A stretch of 22,127 nt of DNA, from the NCBI GenBank assembly GCA_937952455.1, contig CALFYU010000656.1, forward strand, positions 1 through 22,127. The letters run 5' to 3'. Position numbers and translations under genes: made by a program. Positions 15,526 through 22,127 of this stretch are shown one piece after another. Numbering within the stretch: the first letter of the stretch is position 1; each line of letters starts with the position of its first letter. The notes beneath the pieces were generated by a model, which did not search any database, was not told the DNA's origin, and saw nothing but the letters and a program-made list of their open reading frames with translations. The DNA comes from an uncultured Planctomycetaceae bacterium. Its GTDB lineage: Bacteria > Planctomycetota > Planctomycetia > Planctomycetales > Planctomycetaceae.

Positions 15526-15588
15526 AGTCGCTTGCGGTTGTCACTACATCTGGTGCTCGCGAATGCCGATGTACCCTAGGTATGGTAT

Positions 15589-15601
15589 TGTACTAAGTAC
15601 A
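15589..15601. promoter_or_regulatory. palindromic operator candidate
   Basis: TGTACT-A-AGTACA is a perfect dyad of 6-bp arms. It overlaps the position where a -35 element for the TATAAT at 15612 would be. Placement and symmetry suggest a dimeric repressor site. The spacing between GTAC half-sites does not match LexA consensus sites known to me, and it does not look like an NrdR box. Confidence 0.35.
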
Positions 15602-15720
15602 GCCCAAACCGTATAATGTGGTGTCCGTTTGTTCACATTTCTGGCAGTCGTCTGTCGATAACCATTCCAACAAAGGGCAACAAGATCGGGTCGCCGGGGC
15701 CGTTGGTGCGCAGGGCTGTG

Positions 15721-15734
15721 TTCGCAGCTGCGAA
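15721..15734. promoter_or_regulatory. perfect 14-bp palindrome in the nrdJ leader
   Basis: TTCGCAGCTGCGAA reads the same on both strands and lies about 143 nt before the nrdJ start, inside the presumed leader. It may be a protein-binding dyad. No matching known site is recognised. Confidence 0.3.
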
Positions 15735-15876
15735 GTGAAAACTTCCTAAAATCGGGATGCACCCAACTCTCCGGTCGCGAACCCTCTGGCGATAATTCTA
15801 TCGCGGCCTTTGAAGTGAGTGGATCGATTGCGTCGGGCGTCGCCGCCGTTGAAACCTATGGATTCTTAAGGAGTGC

Positions 15877-18783
15877 ATGATGCACAAAGTGCATGGAACT
15901 GCTACCACCGAGTCTCACACCCACAATGGCCGTAACGGCCGCAACGCAGTGGAGCCGGCTTCGATGAAGGTCGCGACCACTCCCTCATTCTGTCCCGCCG
16001 GCATCGACCCGTTTGACACCGTCCAATGGGAACGCCGCTCGGCCCACATCAAAGACGAAAACGGCAACGTCCTGTTCGAGCAGACCGACTGCCAGGTCCC
16101 CGCCGGCTGGAGTTCGCTGGCCACCAACGTCGTCGTCAGCAAGTATTTCTACGGCGAGCCGGGCACGCCCGAACGCGAGAACAGCGTTCGCCAATTGATT
16201 CACCGCGTCTCGCGCACGATCACCGATTGGGGCGTCCGGGATGGTTACTTCTCCTCGGCCGACGAAGGAGAAGTCTATTATCGCGATCTGACCTGGCTGC
16301 TGCTGCATCAGCACGGCGCGTTCAATTCGCCGGTCTGGTTCAACGTGGGGCTGTACCACCAATACGGCGTCAAGGGCTGCCGCGGCAATTACCGCTGGGA
16401 CGTGGAGACCAACTCCATCAAGCGGCCAGAAACACCGTACGAGTATCCGCAAGGCTCGGCCTGCTTCATTCAGTCGGTCGACGACAACATGGAAGACATC
16501 ATGCGGCTGGCTACCAGCGAAGCGATGCTCTTCAAGTTCGGCTCGGGAACCGGCACCGACCTGTCGACAATCCGCAGCGCCAAAGAAAAGCTCAGCGGCG
16601 GCGGCGTTCCCTCCGGACCGTTGTCCTTCATGCGGGTCTATGACCAGATTGCGGCCGTTGTCAAATCGGGCGGCAAGACCCGCCGCGCGGCCAAGATGCA
16701 AAGCCTCAAGGACTGGCATCCGGACATCAAGGAGTTCATCGAAGCCAAGGCCAAAGAGGAACGAAAGGCCCGCACGCTGATCGAAAGCGGCGAATATGAA
16801 GCCAACTTCAACGGCGAAGCCTACAGTTCGATCATGTTCCAAAACGCCAACCTGTCGGTCCGCGTCAGCGACGCCTTCATGCAGTCCGCCATCGACGGCG
16901 ACAAGTGGCAAACGCACTGGGTGACCGATCCCCAGCAAGCCGGCCCCGAATACGAAGCCAAAGACTTGTTGCGCGGCATGGCCGAGGGCACCTGGTATTG
17001 CGGCGATCCCGGCGTGCAATATGACACGACGATCAATCGCTGGCACACCTGTCCGAATTCGGGGCCGATCAACGCGTCGAACCCCTGTTCGGAATATATG
17101 TTCCTCGACGATACGGCCTGCAACCTGGCCAGCTTAAACCTGATGAAGTTTCAAAACGCCGACGCGACGTTCGACGTCGAACGCTTCCGCCGCGCGGCAG
17201 CGATTTTCATCACGGCTCAAGAAATTCTCGTCGACCACGCCAGCTATCCCACGCCGGCGATCGCCGAAAACAGCCACATGTACCGCCCGCTGGGATTGGG
17301 TTACGCCAACCTCGGCAGCCTGCTGATGTCGATGGGCATTCCCTACGACAGCGAAACCGGCCGCGGTATCTGTGGCTCGTTGACGGCGTTGCTCACCGGG
17401 CAGGCTTATCTGACATCGAGTCAGATCGCCAAGGAGGTGGGAACCTTTGCCGGCTACGACGAAAACCGCGAACCGATGCTTAACGTGATGCAAATGCATC
17501 GCGATGCGGTGGAGAAGATCGATCCGCAGTGCCCGGTCTATCTCCGCGACGCGGCACGCGACGTCTGGAACGACTGTCTGTCCTCCGGTCGCCAGTACGG
17601 CTACCGCAACGCGCAGGCCACCGTGTTGGCCCCGACCGGCACGATCGCCTTCATGATGGACTGCGACACGACCGGCATCGAGCCGGACATCGCACTGGTC
17701 AAGTATAAGCAGCTGGCCGGCGGCGGCATGATGAAGATCATCAACCGCACGGTGCCGATGGCGTTGCGGTCACTGGGCTACGACGGAGCGGCGATCGACG
17801 GCATCTGCAAGCATATCGAAGAGGCCGACACGATCGAAGGGGCCGCCGAGCTTAAGGAAGAGCACCTGCCGGTGTTCGACTGTGCCTTCAAAGCGGCCAA
17901 CGGAGAGCGTTCGATCAGTTGGCGGGGCCACGTCGGTATGATGGCGGCCGCCCAGCCCTTCCTCTCCGGTGCGATCTCCAAGACCGTCAACATGCCCGAA
18001 AGCTCCACGGTCGAGGATATCGAGGAAGCCTATGTCGACGGTTGGAAGCAAGGCCTCAAGGCGTTGGCGATTTATCGCGACGGATCCAAGAAAAGCCAGC
18101 CGCTTAACACCAAAAAGGACAGCAAGGAGGGTGGCGCGAAAGCCCAACAACCGCCGACTCCCGTGCGGCGGCGTTTGCCCTCGACGCGACAGTCGCTGAC
18201 GCACAAGTTTTCCGTCGGCGGCCACGAAGGATACGTCACGGTCGGGCTGTTTGAGGACGGCACGCCGGGTGAACTGTTCATCACGATGGCCACGGAAGGG
18301 AGCAACATCGGCAGGCTGATGAACGTCATCGGTACGGAGATGTCGATGGGCCTGCAATACGGCGTGCCGCTGGAAGTGTTCGTGAATAAGTTCTCGCACT
18401 CCCGCTTCGAGCCGTCCGGCTGGACCAACAATCCGGATATCCCCAACGCCAAGAGCGTGGTGGACTATATCTTCCGCTGGCTGGGCATGGAGTTTTTACC
18501 CGGCTATCGCGAAGCCAACGCCCCGCAACGCGAACCGGCCGAAGAAACCACCGCTGCCGCGACGACGACCAGCGTCGTTCACAAAAACGGCACGAACGGC
18601 CACGCCGCAACGGCTGTGGAGAATGACCTCGTGAAGCTCGAGGACACCCCGGCGGCCCGCAGCGAGTTGTTCGCGAAATACCAATCGGACGCCCCGGCGT
18701 GCGACAACTGCGGCGCGATCACGGTCCGTAACGGGAACTGTTATTTGTGTCACAACTGCGGGAACAGCATGGGTTGTAGTTAA
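15877..18783 (+). CDS. nrdJ: adenosylcobalamin-dependent (class II) ribonucleotide reductase NrdJ
   Basis: The 968-residue enzyme reduces ribonucleotides to deoxyribonucleotides in the cytoplasm using a B12-generated thiyl radical. Visible are SACFIQSVDDNMEDI with the first redox cysteine (Cys196), FKFGSGTGTDLSTIR, the active-site NPCSEYM (Asn402, Cys404, Glu406), the partner cysteine in DTACNLASLNL (Cys415), and LAPTGTIAFMMDCDTTGIEP. Residues about 766-875 form a TSCPD domain. The last 27 residues hold six cysteines (942, 945, 955, 958, 961, 967), including a zinc-ribbon-like CDNCG and CHNCG and a terminal GCS tail that probably re-reduces the active site. AAGGAG at 15868 sits 3 nt from ATG 15877 and 6 nt from ATG 15880; the second is the better-spaced start and shortens the protein by one residue. 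Confidence 0.96.
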   Translation: MMHKVHGTATTESHTHNGRNGRNAVEPASMKVATTPSFCPAGIDPFDTVQWERRSAHIKDENGNVLFEQTDCQVPAGWSSLATNVVVSKYFYGEPGTPERENSVRQLIHRVSRTITDWGVRDGYFSSADEGEVYYRDLTWLLLHQHGAFNSPVWFNVGLYHQYGVKGCRGNYRWDVETNSIKRPETPYEYPQGSACFIQSVDDNMEDIMRLATSEAMLFKFGSGTGTDLSTIRSAKEKLSGGGVPSGPLSFMRVYDQIAAVVKSGGKTRRAAKMQSLKDWHPDIKEFIEAKAKEERKARTLIESGEYEANFNGEAYSSIMFQNANLSVRVSDAFMQSAIDGDKWQTHWVTDPQQAGPEYEAKDLLRGMAEGTWYCGDPGVQYDTTINRWHTCPNSGPINASNPCSEYMFLDDTACNLASLNLMKFQNADATFDVERFRRAAAIFITAQEILVDHASYPTPAIAENSHMYRPLGLGYANLGSLLMSMGIPYDSETGRGICGSLTALLTGQAYLTSSQIAKEVGTFAGYDENREPMLNVMQMHRDAVEKIDPQCPVYLRDAARDVWNDCLSSGRQYGYRNAQATVLAPTGTIAFMMDCDTTGIEPDIALVKYKQLAGGGMMKIINRTVPMALRSLGYDGAAIDGICKHIEEADTIEGAAELKEEHLPVFDCAFKAANGERSISWRGHVGMMAAAQPFLSGAISKTVNMPESSTVEDIEEAYVDGWKQGLKALAIYRDGSKKSQPLNTKKDSKEGGAKAQQPPTPVRRRLPSTRQSLTHKFSVGGHEGYVTVGLFEDGTPGELFITMATEGSNIGRLMNVIGTEMSMGLQYGVPLEVFVNKFSHSRFEPSGWTNNPDIPNAKSVVDYIFRWLGMEFLPGYREANAPQREPAEETTAAATTTSVVHKNGTNGHAATAVENDLVKLEDTPAARSELFAKYQSDAPACDNCGAITVRNGNCYLCHNCGNSMGCS

Positions 18784-18812
18784 GGAGGGCTCATCACATA
18801 CACTGTTCCCCG

Positions 18813-18842
18813 CGCCCCGGCCAAAAGCCGGGGCGTTTTTTT
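18813..18842 (+). terminator. rho-independent terminator of nrdJ
   Basis: A 9-bp GC-rich stem (CGCCCCGGC at 18813-18821 with GCCGGGGCG at 18827-18835) closes a 5-nt CAAAA loop and is followed by seven T. It lies 30 nt after the nrdJ stop codon. Confidence 0.92.
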
Positions 18843-18918
18843 GTGACCCTAGATTGAGTAGCCCAGGCAGCCCCCCGACGTGTCGTGCAACTGACAATCC
18901 TACGTAGTGCCGTGAAGA

Positions 18919-19779
18919 CTACTTTGTTTCCCGCAAAGCCGTTTTCGGCTGGCGTCCAAAGTCAGAGAGCGAAAAGAAAAACATTTCTTTGCGGTGAAGT
19001 TTCCCAGCGCGCAATAGCTTGCGCTCAATATCACATGCGGCGACGTCAAAGGGGACGGCGTCGTTCAGCCAGATTGTGCGTGTGGTTTCCGCCTCCATGC
19101 CGCTGGGCTGGCCCTGGCTGTCCAATCCTTTTACGGTGGCCGAACTTTGGAGGCCCTTGCACTTTAGCTGCCCCTGCTGGTAGTCAACCCGTTTTTGTTC
19201 CACCACGTTTCGCAAAGTAGCGGCATCGCCGGTCAACGGACCGAAAGACCTTTCCAGGACATTGAACGCCTGCCGCAGCCAAGCCGGCGTGCCTTGTCGC
19301 AATTCTTCGGTTGTGAGCGGCGGTCGGTCATCGAGTTTGAACGATTGCTTTAATGAGTGGCTAAGAGGTCCATCGCGGAGTTTGTCTTCGGGGACGAGCA
19401 GTTTAACGACGGCCGTATGTGCTCTCTCTCCCTCTGGAACGACAATTTTGAATTCCACCCAGCGGCACTTTTTATTCTCATACATTTCGTTGCCGGCGAG
19501 CGTAATTGTTAATTGGCCGGCAAGCTCAACCGGCTCCCGCCCCGTCCGGTGATTGCTGTAGGTCCAGTCGTAGCGAACCCACGATTGATCTTTGCCGATT
19601 TTGTGAATTAGCCCGCATTCGCTCTGTTTTGTTGGTGCTTGTGCGGTCGGCGGCGTTTGATTGTCGGCACGTGTTATCGGCAGATTGGCGGCGCCTATAA
19701 AGATCAGCACAGCTCCGACGGCGAGTGTTAGAAATGAGTTACCCCAAGTTCGCGCGTCGCATTCATCCAAGCTGCACAT
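18919..19779 (-). CDS. exported hypothetical protein, last gene of ECF-sigma unit
   Basis: The 286-residue product begins with a short polar head, then a hydrophobic helix (FLTLAVGAVLIFIGAANLPI, about residues 16-35) before TRADNQTPPTAQAP, so it is exported or membrane-anchored. The rest is soluble and beta-rich, with WVRYDWTYSNHRTGREPVELAGQ, KCRWVEFKIVVPEGERAH and TTRTIWLNDAVPFDVAACDI. This resembles the layout of secreted proteins that score measured properties of substrates, but I recognise no family. The ATG is at 19779; only a weak AGG precedes it. It lies 43 nt after the overlapping sigma factor and membrane protein genes on the same strand, so it is probably in their operon and may be the sensed or regulated component. 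Confidence 0.75.
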   Translation of the reverse strand: MCSLDECDARTWGNSFLTLAVGAVLIFIGAANLPITRADNQTPPTAQAPTKQSECGLIHKIGKDQSWVRYDWTYSNHRTGREPVELAGQLTITLAGNEMYENKKCRWVEFKIVVPEGERAHTAVVKLLVPEDKLRDGPLSHSLKQSFKLDDRPPLTTEELRQGTPAWLRQAFNVLERSFGPLTGDAATLRNVVEQKRVDYQQGQLKCKGLQSSATVKGLDSQGQPSGMEAETTRTIWLNDAVPFDVAACDIERKLLRAGKLHRKEMFFFSLSDFGRQPKTALRETK

Positions 19780-19822
19780 AAGGAATACCTTTCAATACAA
19801 GACTTATTATTACTGAGGTGTC

Positions 19823-20326
19823 TTACTTTTCAGAATTCGGAGGAGTTGCGGTTGATTGACGCAGCGACTGCAATTGTTCTGAAATTTCTGCCAAACTCGC
19901 TTCGACTTGGCGAAGTGTCACGCGCCTCGCGGCCGTAATCAGCGCCACTGTGGCAATCGCTGCCACGGCAACGGCGGCGAGCGATCCCAGCGCCACGATC
20001 CAACCGGTCCTTTGCAAAAACAACAATCCTTCTTCGGTTCCTCGCAAATACTCTTCGTATTCAAGATTACGGTCTTCCGGCGCCACAGGTTGGGTCAGAA
20101 TCCCAGTCACTCTCGGCATGTAAATCTCGAAGTATCCGTACGCAATCACGCCAATTCCCGTAACGGCGATCAACCAGAGCAGGATCGACATCGCGGCCAG
20201 TCGGCGAATTCGACTGCGATCGCGTTTCAACACGACCGCGGCAACCTGCTGTGGCGATTTGGCAGAAGCCGCGGCGTCTTCGAGATCGAGCAGTCGCTCG
20301 CCCATTCGTTTTTTGGATTCAGCCAT
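19823..20326 (-). CDS. two-helix membrane protein overlapping the sigma gene, possible anti-sigma factor
   Basis: This 167-residue protein has a basic cytoplasmic N-terminus of about 43 residues (KRDRSRIRRL), a first transmembrane helix (about 44-67), a 40-residue acidic loop outside, a second helix (about 107-132), and a coiled-coil-like tail (LRQVEASLAEISEQLQSLRQ). Its ATG lies inside the last codons of the sigma factor gene (8-nt overlap, with TGAGGACG serving as ribosome-binding site), which indicates translational coupling. Genes coupled to ECF sigma factors often encode membrane anti-sigma factors, and this topology would fit. However, I see no zinc-binding anti-sigma (HxxxCxxC) motif, so the role is inferred from context. 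Confidence 0.75.
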   Translation of the reverse strand: MAESKKRMGERLLDLEDAAASAKSPQQVAAVVLKRDRSRIRRLAAMSILLWLIAVTGIGVIAYGYFEIYMPRVTGILTQPVAPEDRNLEYEEYLRGTEEGLLFLQRTGWIVALGSLAAVAVAAIATVALITAARRVTLRQVEASLAEISEQLQSLRQSTATPPNSEK

Positions 20327-20870
20327 CGTCCTCAGTCGTCCTCATAATGCGGCGTAGTTCGTGTTTGGCGTAATGGATTCGCGATTTGACGGTACCGATT
20401 TGGAATCTCGTGACCGCCGCTATTGCCTCGTAGGTCATGTCTTCGATGAAACGAAGCACGAGGACCTCGCGATGTTCGGGACTCAATTGATCCAGCGCCC
20501 AATGAACCTGCTCAGCGTCCTCGGGTGAGAACTCGCCGGGGTCCTGGACGCTTTCGATTTGGCTGATATCAATCATCGATCCGGGGCTTGGACGTTTCCG
20601 CAGTTCCCGGTAGGCGCGATTTCGCGCGATCTGATACAACCACGCTGCAAATGCACCGCAATCGGACAACTTCGCAATCCCGCGAAACACGTCAAACCAC
20701 ACATCCTGAAGGATGTCTTCCGCGTTGACAGTCTGGGGAAGCATTCGCCGCAGGTAATATCCCAGCCGACGATGATAGCGTCCCATAAGCTCTTCAAACG
20801 CCGCTTCGTCACCGGTTTGGCTTCTTAACACCAAAACGCGTTCGTAGAGCCTGTCGGTTTCTTCTGTCAT
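20319..20870 (-). CDS. ECF-family RNA polymerase sigma factor
   Basis: The 183-residue protein has only regions 2 and 4, as expected for group IV sigma factors. Region 2 (about residues 22-92) contains DEAAFEELMGRYHRRLGYYL, NAEDILQDVWFDVFRGIAKL and FAAWLYQIARNRAYRELRKR, which recognise the -10 element and core polymerase. Region 4 (about 128-176) contains LSPEHREVLVLRFIEDMTYE and TRFQIGTVKSRIHYAKHELR, a helix-turn-helix for the -35 element. The start is ATG 20870. The downstream gene overlaps it by 8 nt and a third gene follows, making a likely three-gene unit. An ACCTA-N2-TAGGT dyad at 20902-20913 lies in its upstream region. Confidence 0.95.
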   Translation of the reverse strand: MTEETDRLYERVLVLRSQTGDEAAFEELMGRYHRRLGYYLRRMLPQTVNAEDILQDVWFDVFRGIAKLSDCGAFAAWLYQIARNRAYRELRKRPSPGSMIDISQIESVQDPGEFSPEDAEQVHWALDQLSPEHREVLVLRFIEDMTYEAIAAVTRFQIGTVKSRIHYAKHELRRIMRTTEDDG

Positions 20871-20901
20871 GCGCGGTTTTCAATGACAATCGGGATCGCA
20901 T

Positions 20902-20913
20902 ACCTACATAGGT
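20902..20913. promoter_or_regulatory. short dyad upstream of the sigma factor gene
   Basis: ACCTA-CA-TAGGT lies 32 bases before the sigma start codon on the minus strand, within the expected promoter or leader. It could be a regulator site, but the arms are only 5 bp and chance is not excluded. A TTGACA on the minus strand (20953-20958) lacks a well-placed -10. Confidence 0.25.
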
Positions 20914-21047
20914 GCGCGCCATGACGCGAGAGTTCAATCGGTCAGTCGATTTTGTCAAATTCTTTCGCGATTGTGCATCCTAGCGAACGATCGATGTGCC
21001 CGATCGCGACCGTCCGCGCCAGCACATAGGCCAGGGATCCCGCATGC

Positions 21048-21464
21048 TCAAAACTCCAGCACTTTCCGCGTCGATCGTTTCACCAGCAGGAAGAACATAA
21101 AGGCAAAGATCACCAGCAACACCACGCCGACGATCACCGAGGACCACCTGGGGCCGATCGTGTAGCCGAGCCAATTCATGAGTTGCTTCATCCCGCGGCG
21201 GCGGCCGGTGGCTTCGTAGTTGGGATCACACATCGTGGTGAAGTAGATGAAAAATCCGCCGATCGCACCGAAGACAGCGATCGCGAACAACGGACGCTGC
21301 ATGACGGCCCAGGCGTCGGCCTCTTCCTCGCTCGCTTTTCCGCCGAGGAGCCGGCCGACCGCTTCAAAGACTTTTTCCTGCTCATCGTCGTCGCCGGAAT
21401 CGGCGTCGGGGGCCGCGGGACGAGAAGCTTCATGATCGTCGTGCGCGTCAGTCATGAGATTCAT
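21048..21464 (-). CDS. two-helix membrane protein with acidic N-terminus, unknown
   Basis: Read from ATG 21464, the product has 138 residues. About 55 are acidic and soluble (DADSGDDDEQEK, KASEEEADAW), followed by a hydrophobic helix (PLFAIAVFGAIGGFFIYFTTM). A short loop containing CDPNYEATGRRRGMKQLMNWLG comes next, then a second helix (WSSVIVGVVLLVIFAFMFFLL), and a basic end (VKRSTRKVLEF). The start is uncertain: ATG 21455 and a TTG at 21482 are alternatives, and no clear ribosome-binding site precedes any of them. I do not recognise the family. It stands alone, with no obvious partner gene in its strand direction. Confidence 0.65.
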   Translation of the reverse strand: MNLMTDAHDDHEASRPAAPDADSGDDDEQEKVFEAVGRLLGGKASEEEADAWAVMQRPLFAIAVFGAIGGFFIYFTTMCDPNYEATGRRRGMKQLMNWLGYTIGPRWSSVIVGVVLLVIFAFMFFLLVKRSTRKVLEF

Positions 21465-21625
21465 ACAAGGTTGAAGGAGCAAATTGCGGGTACTTCGTAC
21501 GTCTCACTCGCTGCAGACTCTGTATTTCCCTCTTCCATTGATGTTGGGTCTCACGGTACCGTAGTACAAACGCCGCGTCAAATTTTTAGTCGCGGCTCTC
21601 AGGTCACGGGCGTCAGGCAGTCACC

Positions 21626-21958
21626 ATGCTCAAGCCGCTAAATTCCATGTTCCTCCATTGGATGAAACGCAGACGCCGCAAAATCTATCGTGAGGGGCAC
21701 GTCCTCTCCAGGTTTGTCGCGTGTGATATTCGTCGGGACGTCTTGATTCTGTCTGCACGCGAGATTGATGACGGTTTCATCACCGCTCGGATCCGCACGA
21801 CCAATGTGCTGTATTTGTCACGCGGACTCGTCGCGGCTCAACCGTTTGGCCAGCCCGAACGGATTGCCGTCGATCAATTGTGGATCTGGAGCGGCCAACC
21901 TTGGGGAGGACTCGCCGACGGGACGTCGATTGCGGACCAATTTGATTCGGAATTCTGA
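21626..21958 (+). CDS. small hypothetical protein, 110 residues
   Basis: The product is soluble and starts with a basic stretch (HWMKRRRRKIYREG). After this come alternating short strands, for example FVACDIRRDVLILSAREID, TARIRTTNVLYLSRG and DQLWIWSGQPWGGLAD. Codon use is ordinary for the window, which supports a real gene, but only a weak AGG precedes ATG 21626. No family is recognised. A GGCCCT-TAGG-AGGGCC hairpin (21971-21986) follows and may end both this gene and the convergent partial gene at the right edge. Confidence 0.55.
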   Translation: MLKPLNSMFLHWMKRRRRKIYREGHVLSRFVACDIRRDVLILSAREIDDGFITARIRTTNVLYLSRGLVAAQPFGQPERIAVDQLWIWSGQPWGGLADGTSIADQFDSEF

Positions 21959-21970
21959 TGACGGCAGAAC

Positions 21971-21986
21971 GGCCCTTAGGAGGGCC
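21971..21986. terminator. short hairpin between convergent gene ends
   Basis: GGCCCT and AGGGCC pair around TAGG, 12 nt after the plus-strand stop and 11 nt beyond the minus-strand stop of the edge gene. No T-run follows on either strand, so termination is only suggested by the position. Confidence 0.4.
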
Positions 21987-21996
21987 ATCAGGTCAT

Positions 21997-22127
21997 CTAA
22001 CCCCCGTGACCGTAAGCCACAGACTCCCTCGTGATCACATAGTCAGCCGCATCCCCCGCAGGCATGGCGACTTCCAGGCCGCTGAAGCTGGCAAGATTCC
22101 ATATCAGTGAGGCATCGATGGAGGTCA
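21997..22127 (-). CDS. partial gene, C-terminal end only (start beyond window)
   Basis: On the minus strand one frame is open from the window edge to a TAG at 21997-21999. It encodes 42 residues, including LIWNLASFSGLEVAMPAGDA and ending in ESVAYGHGG. The other two minus frames stop early. Its placement, convergent with the small plus-strand gene with a hairpin between, fits the 3' end of a real gene. No family can be assigned from so short a piece. Confidence 0.45.
   Translation of the reverse strand, partial: TSIDASLIWNLASFSGLEVAMPAGDAADYVITRESVAYGHGG

Larger units (their letters stand above)
15138..15876. other. non-coding leader and promoter region upstream of nrdJ
   Basis: No gene is supported in these 739 bases. 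Open frames at 15197-15418 (plus) and 15544-15762 (minus) have no family resemblance. The second half is locally AT-richer and contains promoter hexamers and several dyads: TGTACT-A-AGTACA at 15589-15601, the perfect 14-mer TTCGCAGCTGCGAA at 15721-15734, and a GCGATA-ATTC-TATCGC hairpin at 15789-15804. I saw no B12-riboswitch consensus box. Confidence 0.6.

Noticed and set aside
15589..15601. Palindrome considered as a LexA or NrdR box
   Set aside because: Half-site spacing does not match the LexA forms known to me, and the sequence does not fit the NrdR consensus; kept only as an unnamed operator candidate.
15544..15762. Small minus-strand open frame (72 codons) in the nrdJ leader
   Set aside because: No ribosome-binding site or recognisable product; it covers promoter-like sequence instead.
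15985..17046. Minus-strand open frame of 353 codons within nrdJ
   Set aside because: It lies opposite the strongly conserved reductase sequence and its translation is low-complexity, without motifs.

Overview
The window looks like chromosomal DNA from a planctomycete (phylum Planctomycetota). The basis is the protein families present: a Tat-exported DUF1501 protein, a DUF6807 (PmoA-like) protein, a DUF3500 protein, an exported HEAT-repeat protein with a YGYFPTCWR-type cysteine-rich head, a multi-cadherin membrane protein, and a large B12-dependent ribonucleotide reductase. Base composition is GC-rich, and genes are loosely spaced on both strands in short transcription units. No rRNA, tRNA, CRISPR array, transposase or phage gene was seen. 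The genus is not assigned.

Layout. 1-1039: the 3' end of a DinB-family gene, then yaaA. 1330-4407: a cadherin-repeat membrane protein with a cytoplasmic-looking coiled coil, followed after 63 nt by a PilZ-like protein. 4515-6008 (minus): an exported HEAT-repeat protein with a good terminator. 6477-9366 (plus): a HIT-family hydrolase, a DUF3500 protein and a glutamate-1-semialdehyde-aminomutase-like PLP enzyme. 9535-12226 (minus): an unrecognised 211-residue protein and a DUF1501 protein with a long C-terminal extension, separated by a MITE-like inverted-repeat element. 12320-14175: a repeat-rich stretch with three copies of a CGCAAAGACGC-type palindromic element, a decayed DUF6807 fragment, a small membrane protein and a two-domain VOC protein. 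14187-15137 (minus): an intact DUF6807 protein, the apparent relative of the decayed fragment. 15138-15876: a non-coding leader with promoter-like and palindromic sequences. 15877-18783: nrdJ with a terminator. 18919-20870 (minus): a probable three-gene operon of ECF sigma factor, overlapping two-helix membrane protein and exported protein. 20871-22127: a two-helix membrane protein, a small hypothetical protein, and the 3' end of a gene running in from the right edge.

How the genes may work together. Most units are unrelated housekeeping or accessory functions: peroxide stress (YaaA), dNTP synthesis (NrdJ), nucleotide hydrolysis (HIT), and exported proteins of the large planctomycete families. 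Two groupings suggest linked function. The cadherin/coiled-coil protein with the PilZ-like protein could be a surface adhesion or envelope module responsive to cyclic-di-GMP. The ECF sigma unit looks like a transmembrane signalling module with a non-canonical partner. The most novel-looking elements are the cadherin/PilZ pair, the unusual DUF1501 extension, and the palindromic repeat cluster next to the DUF6807 gene remnant.
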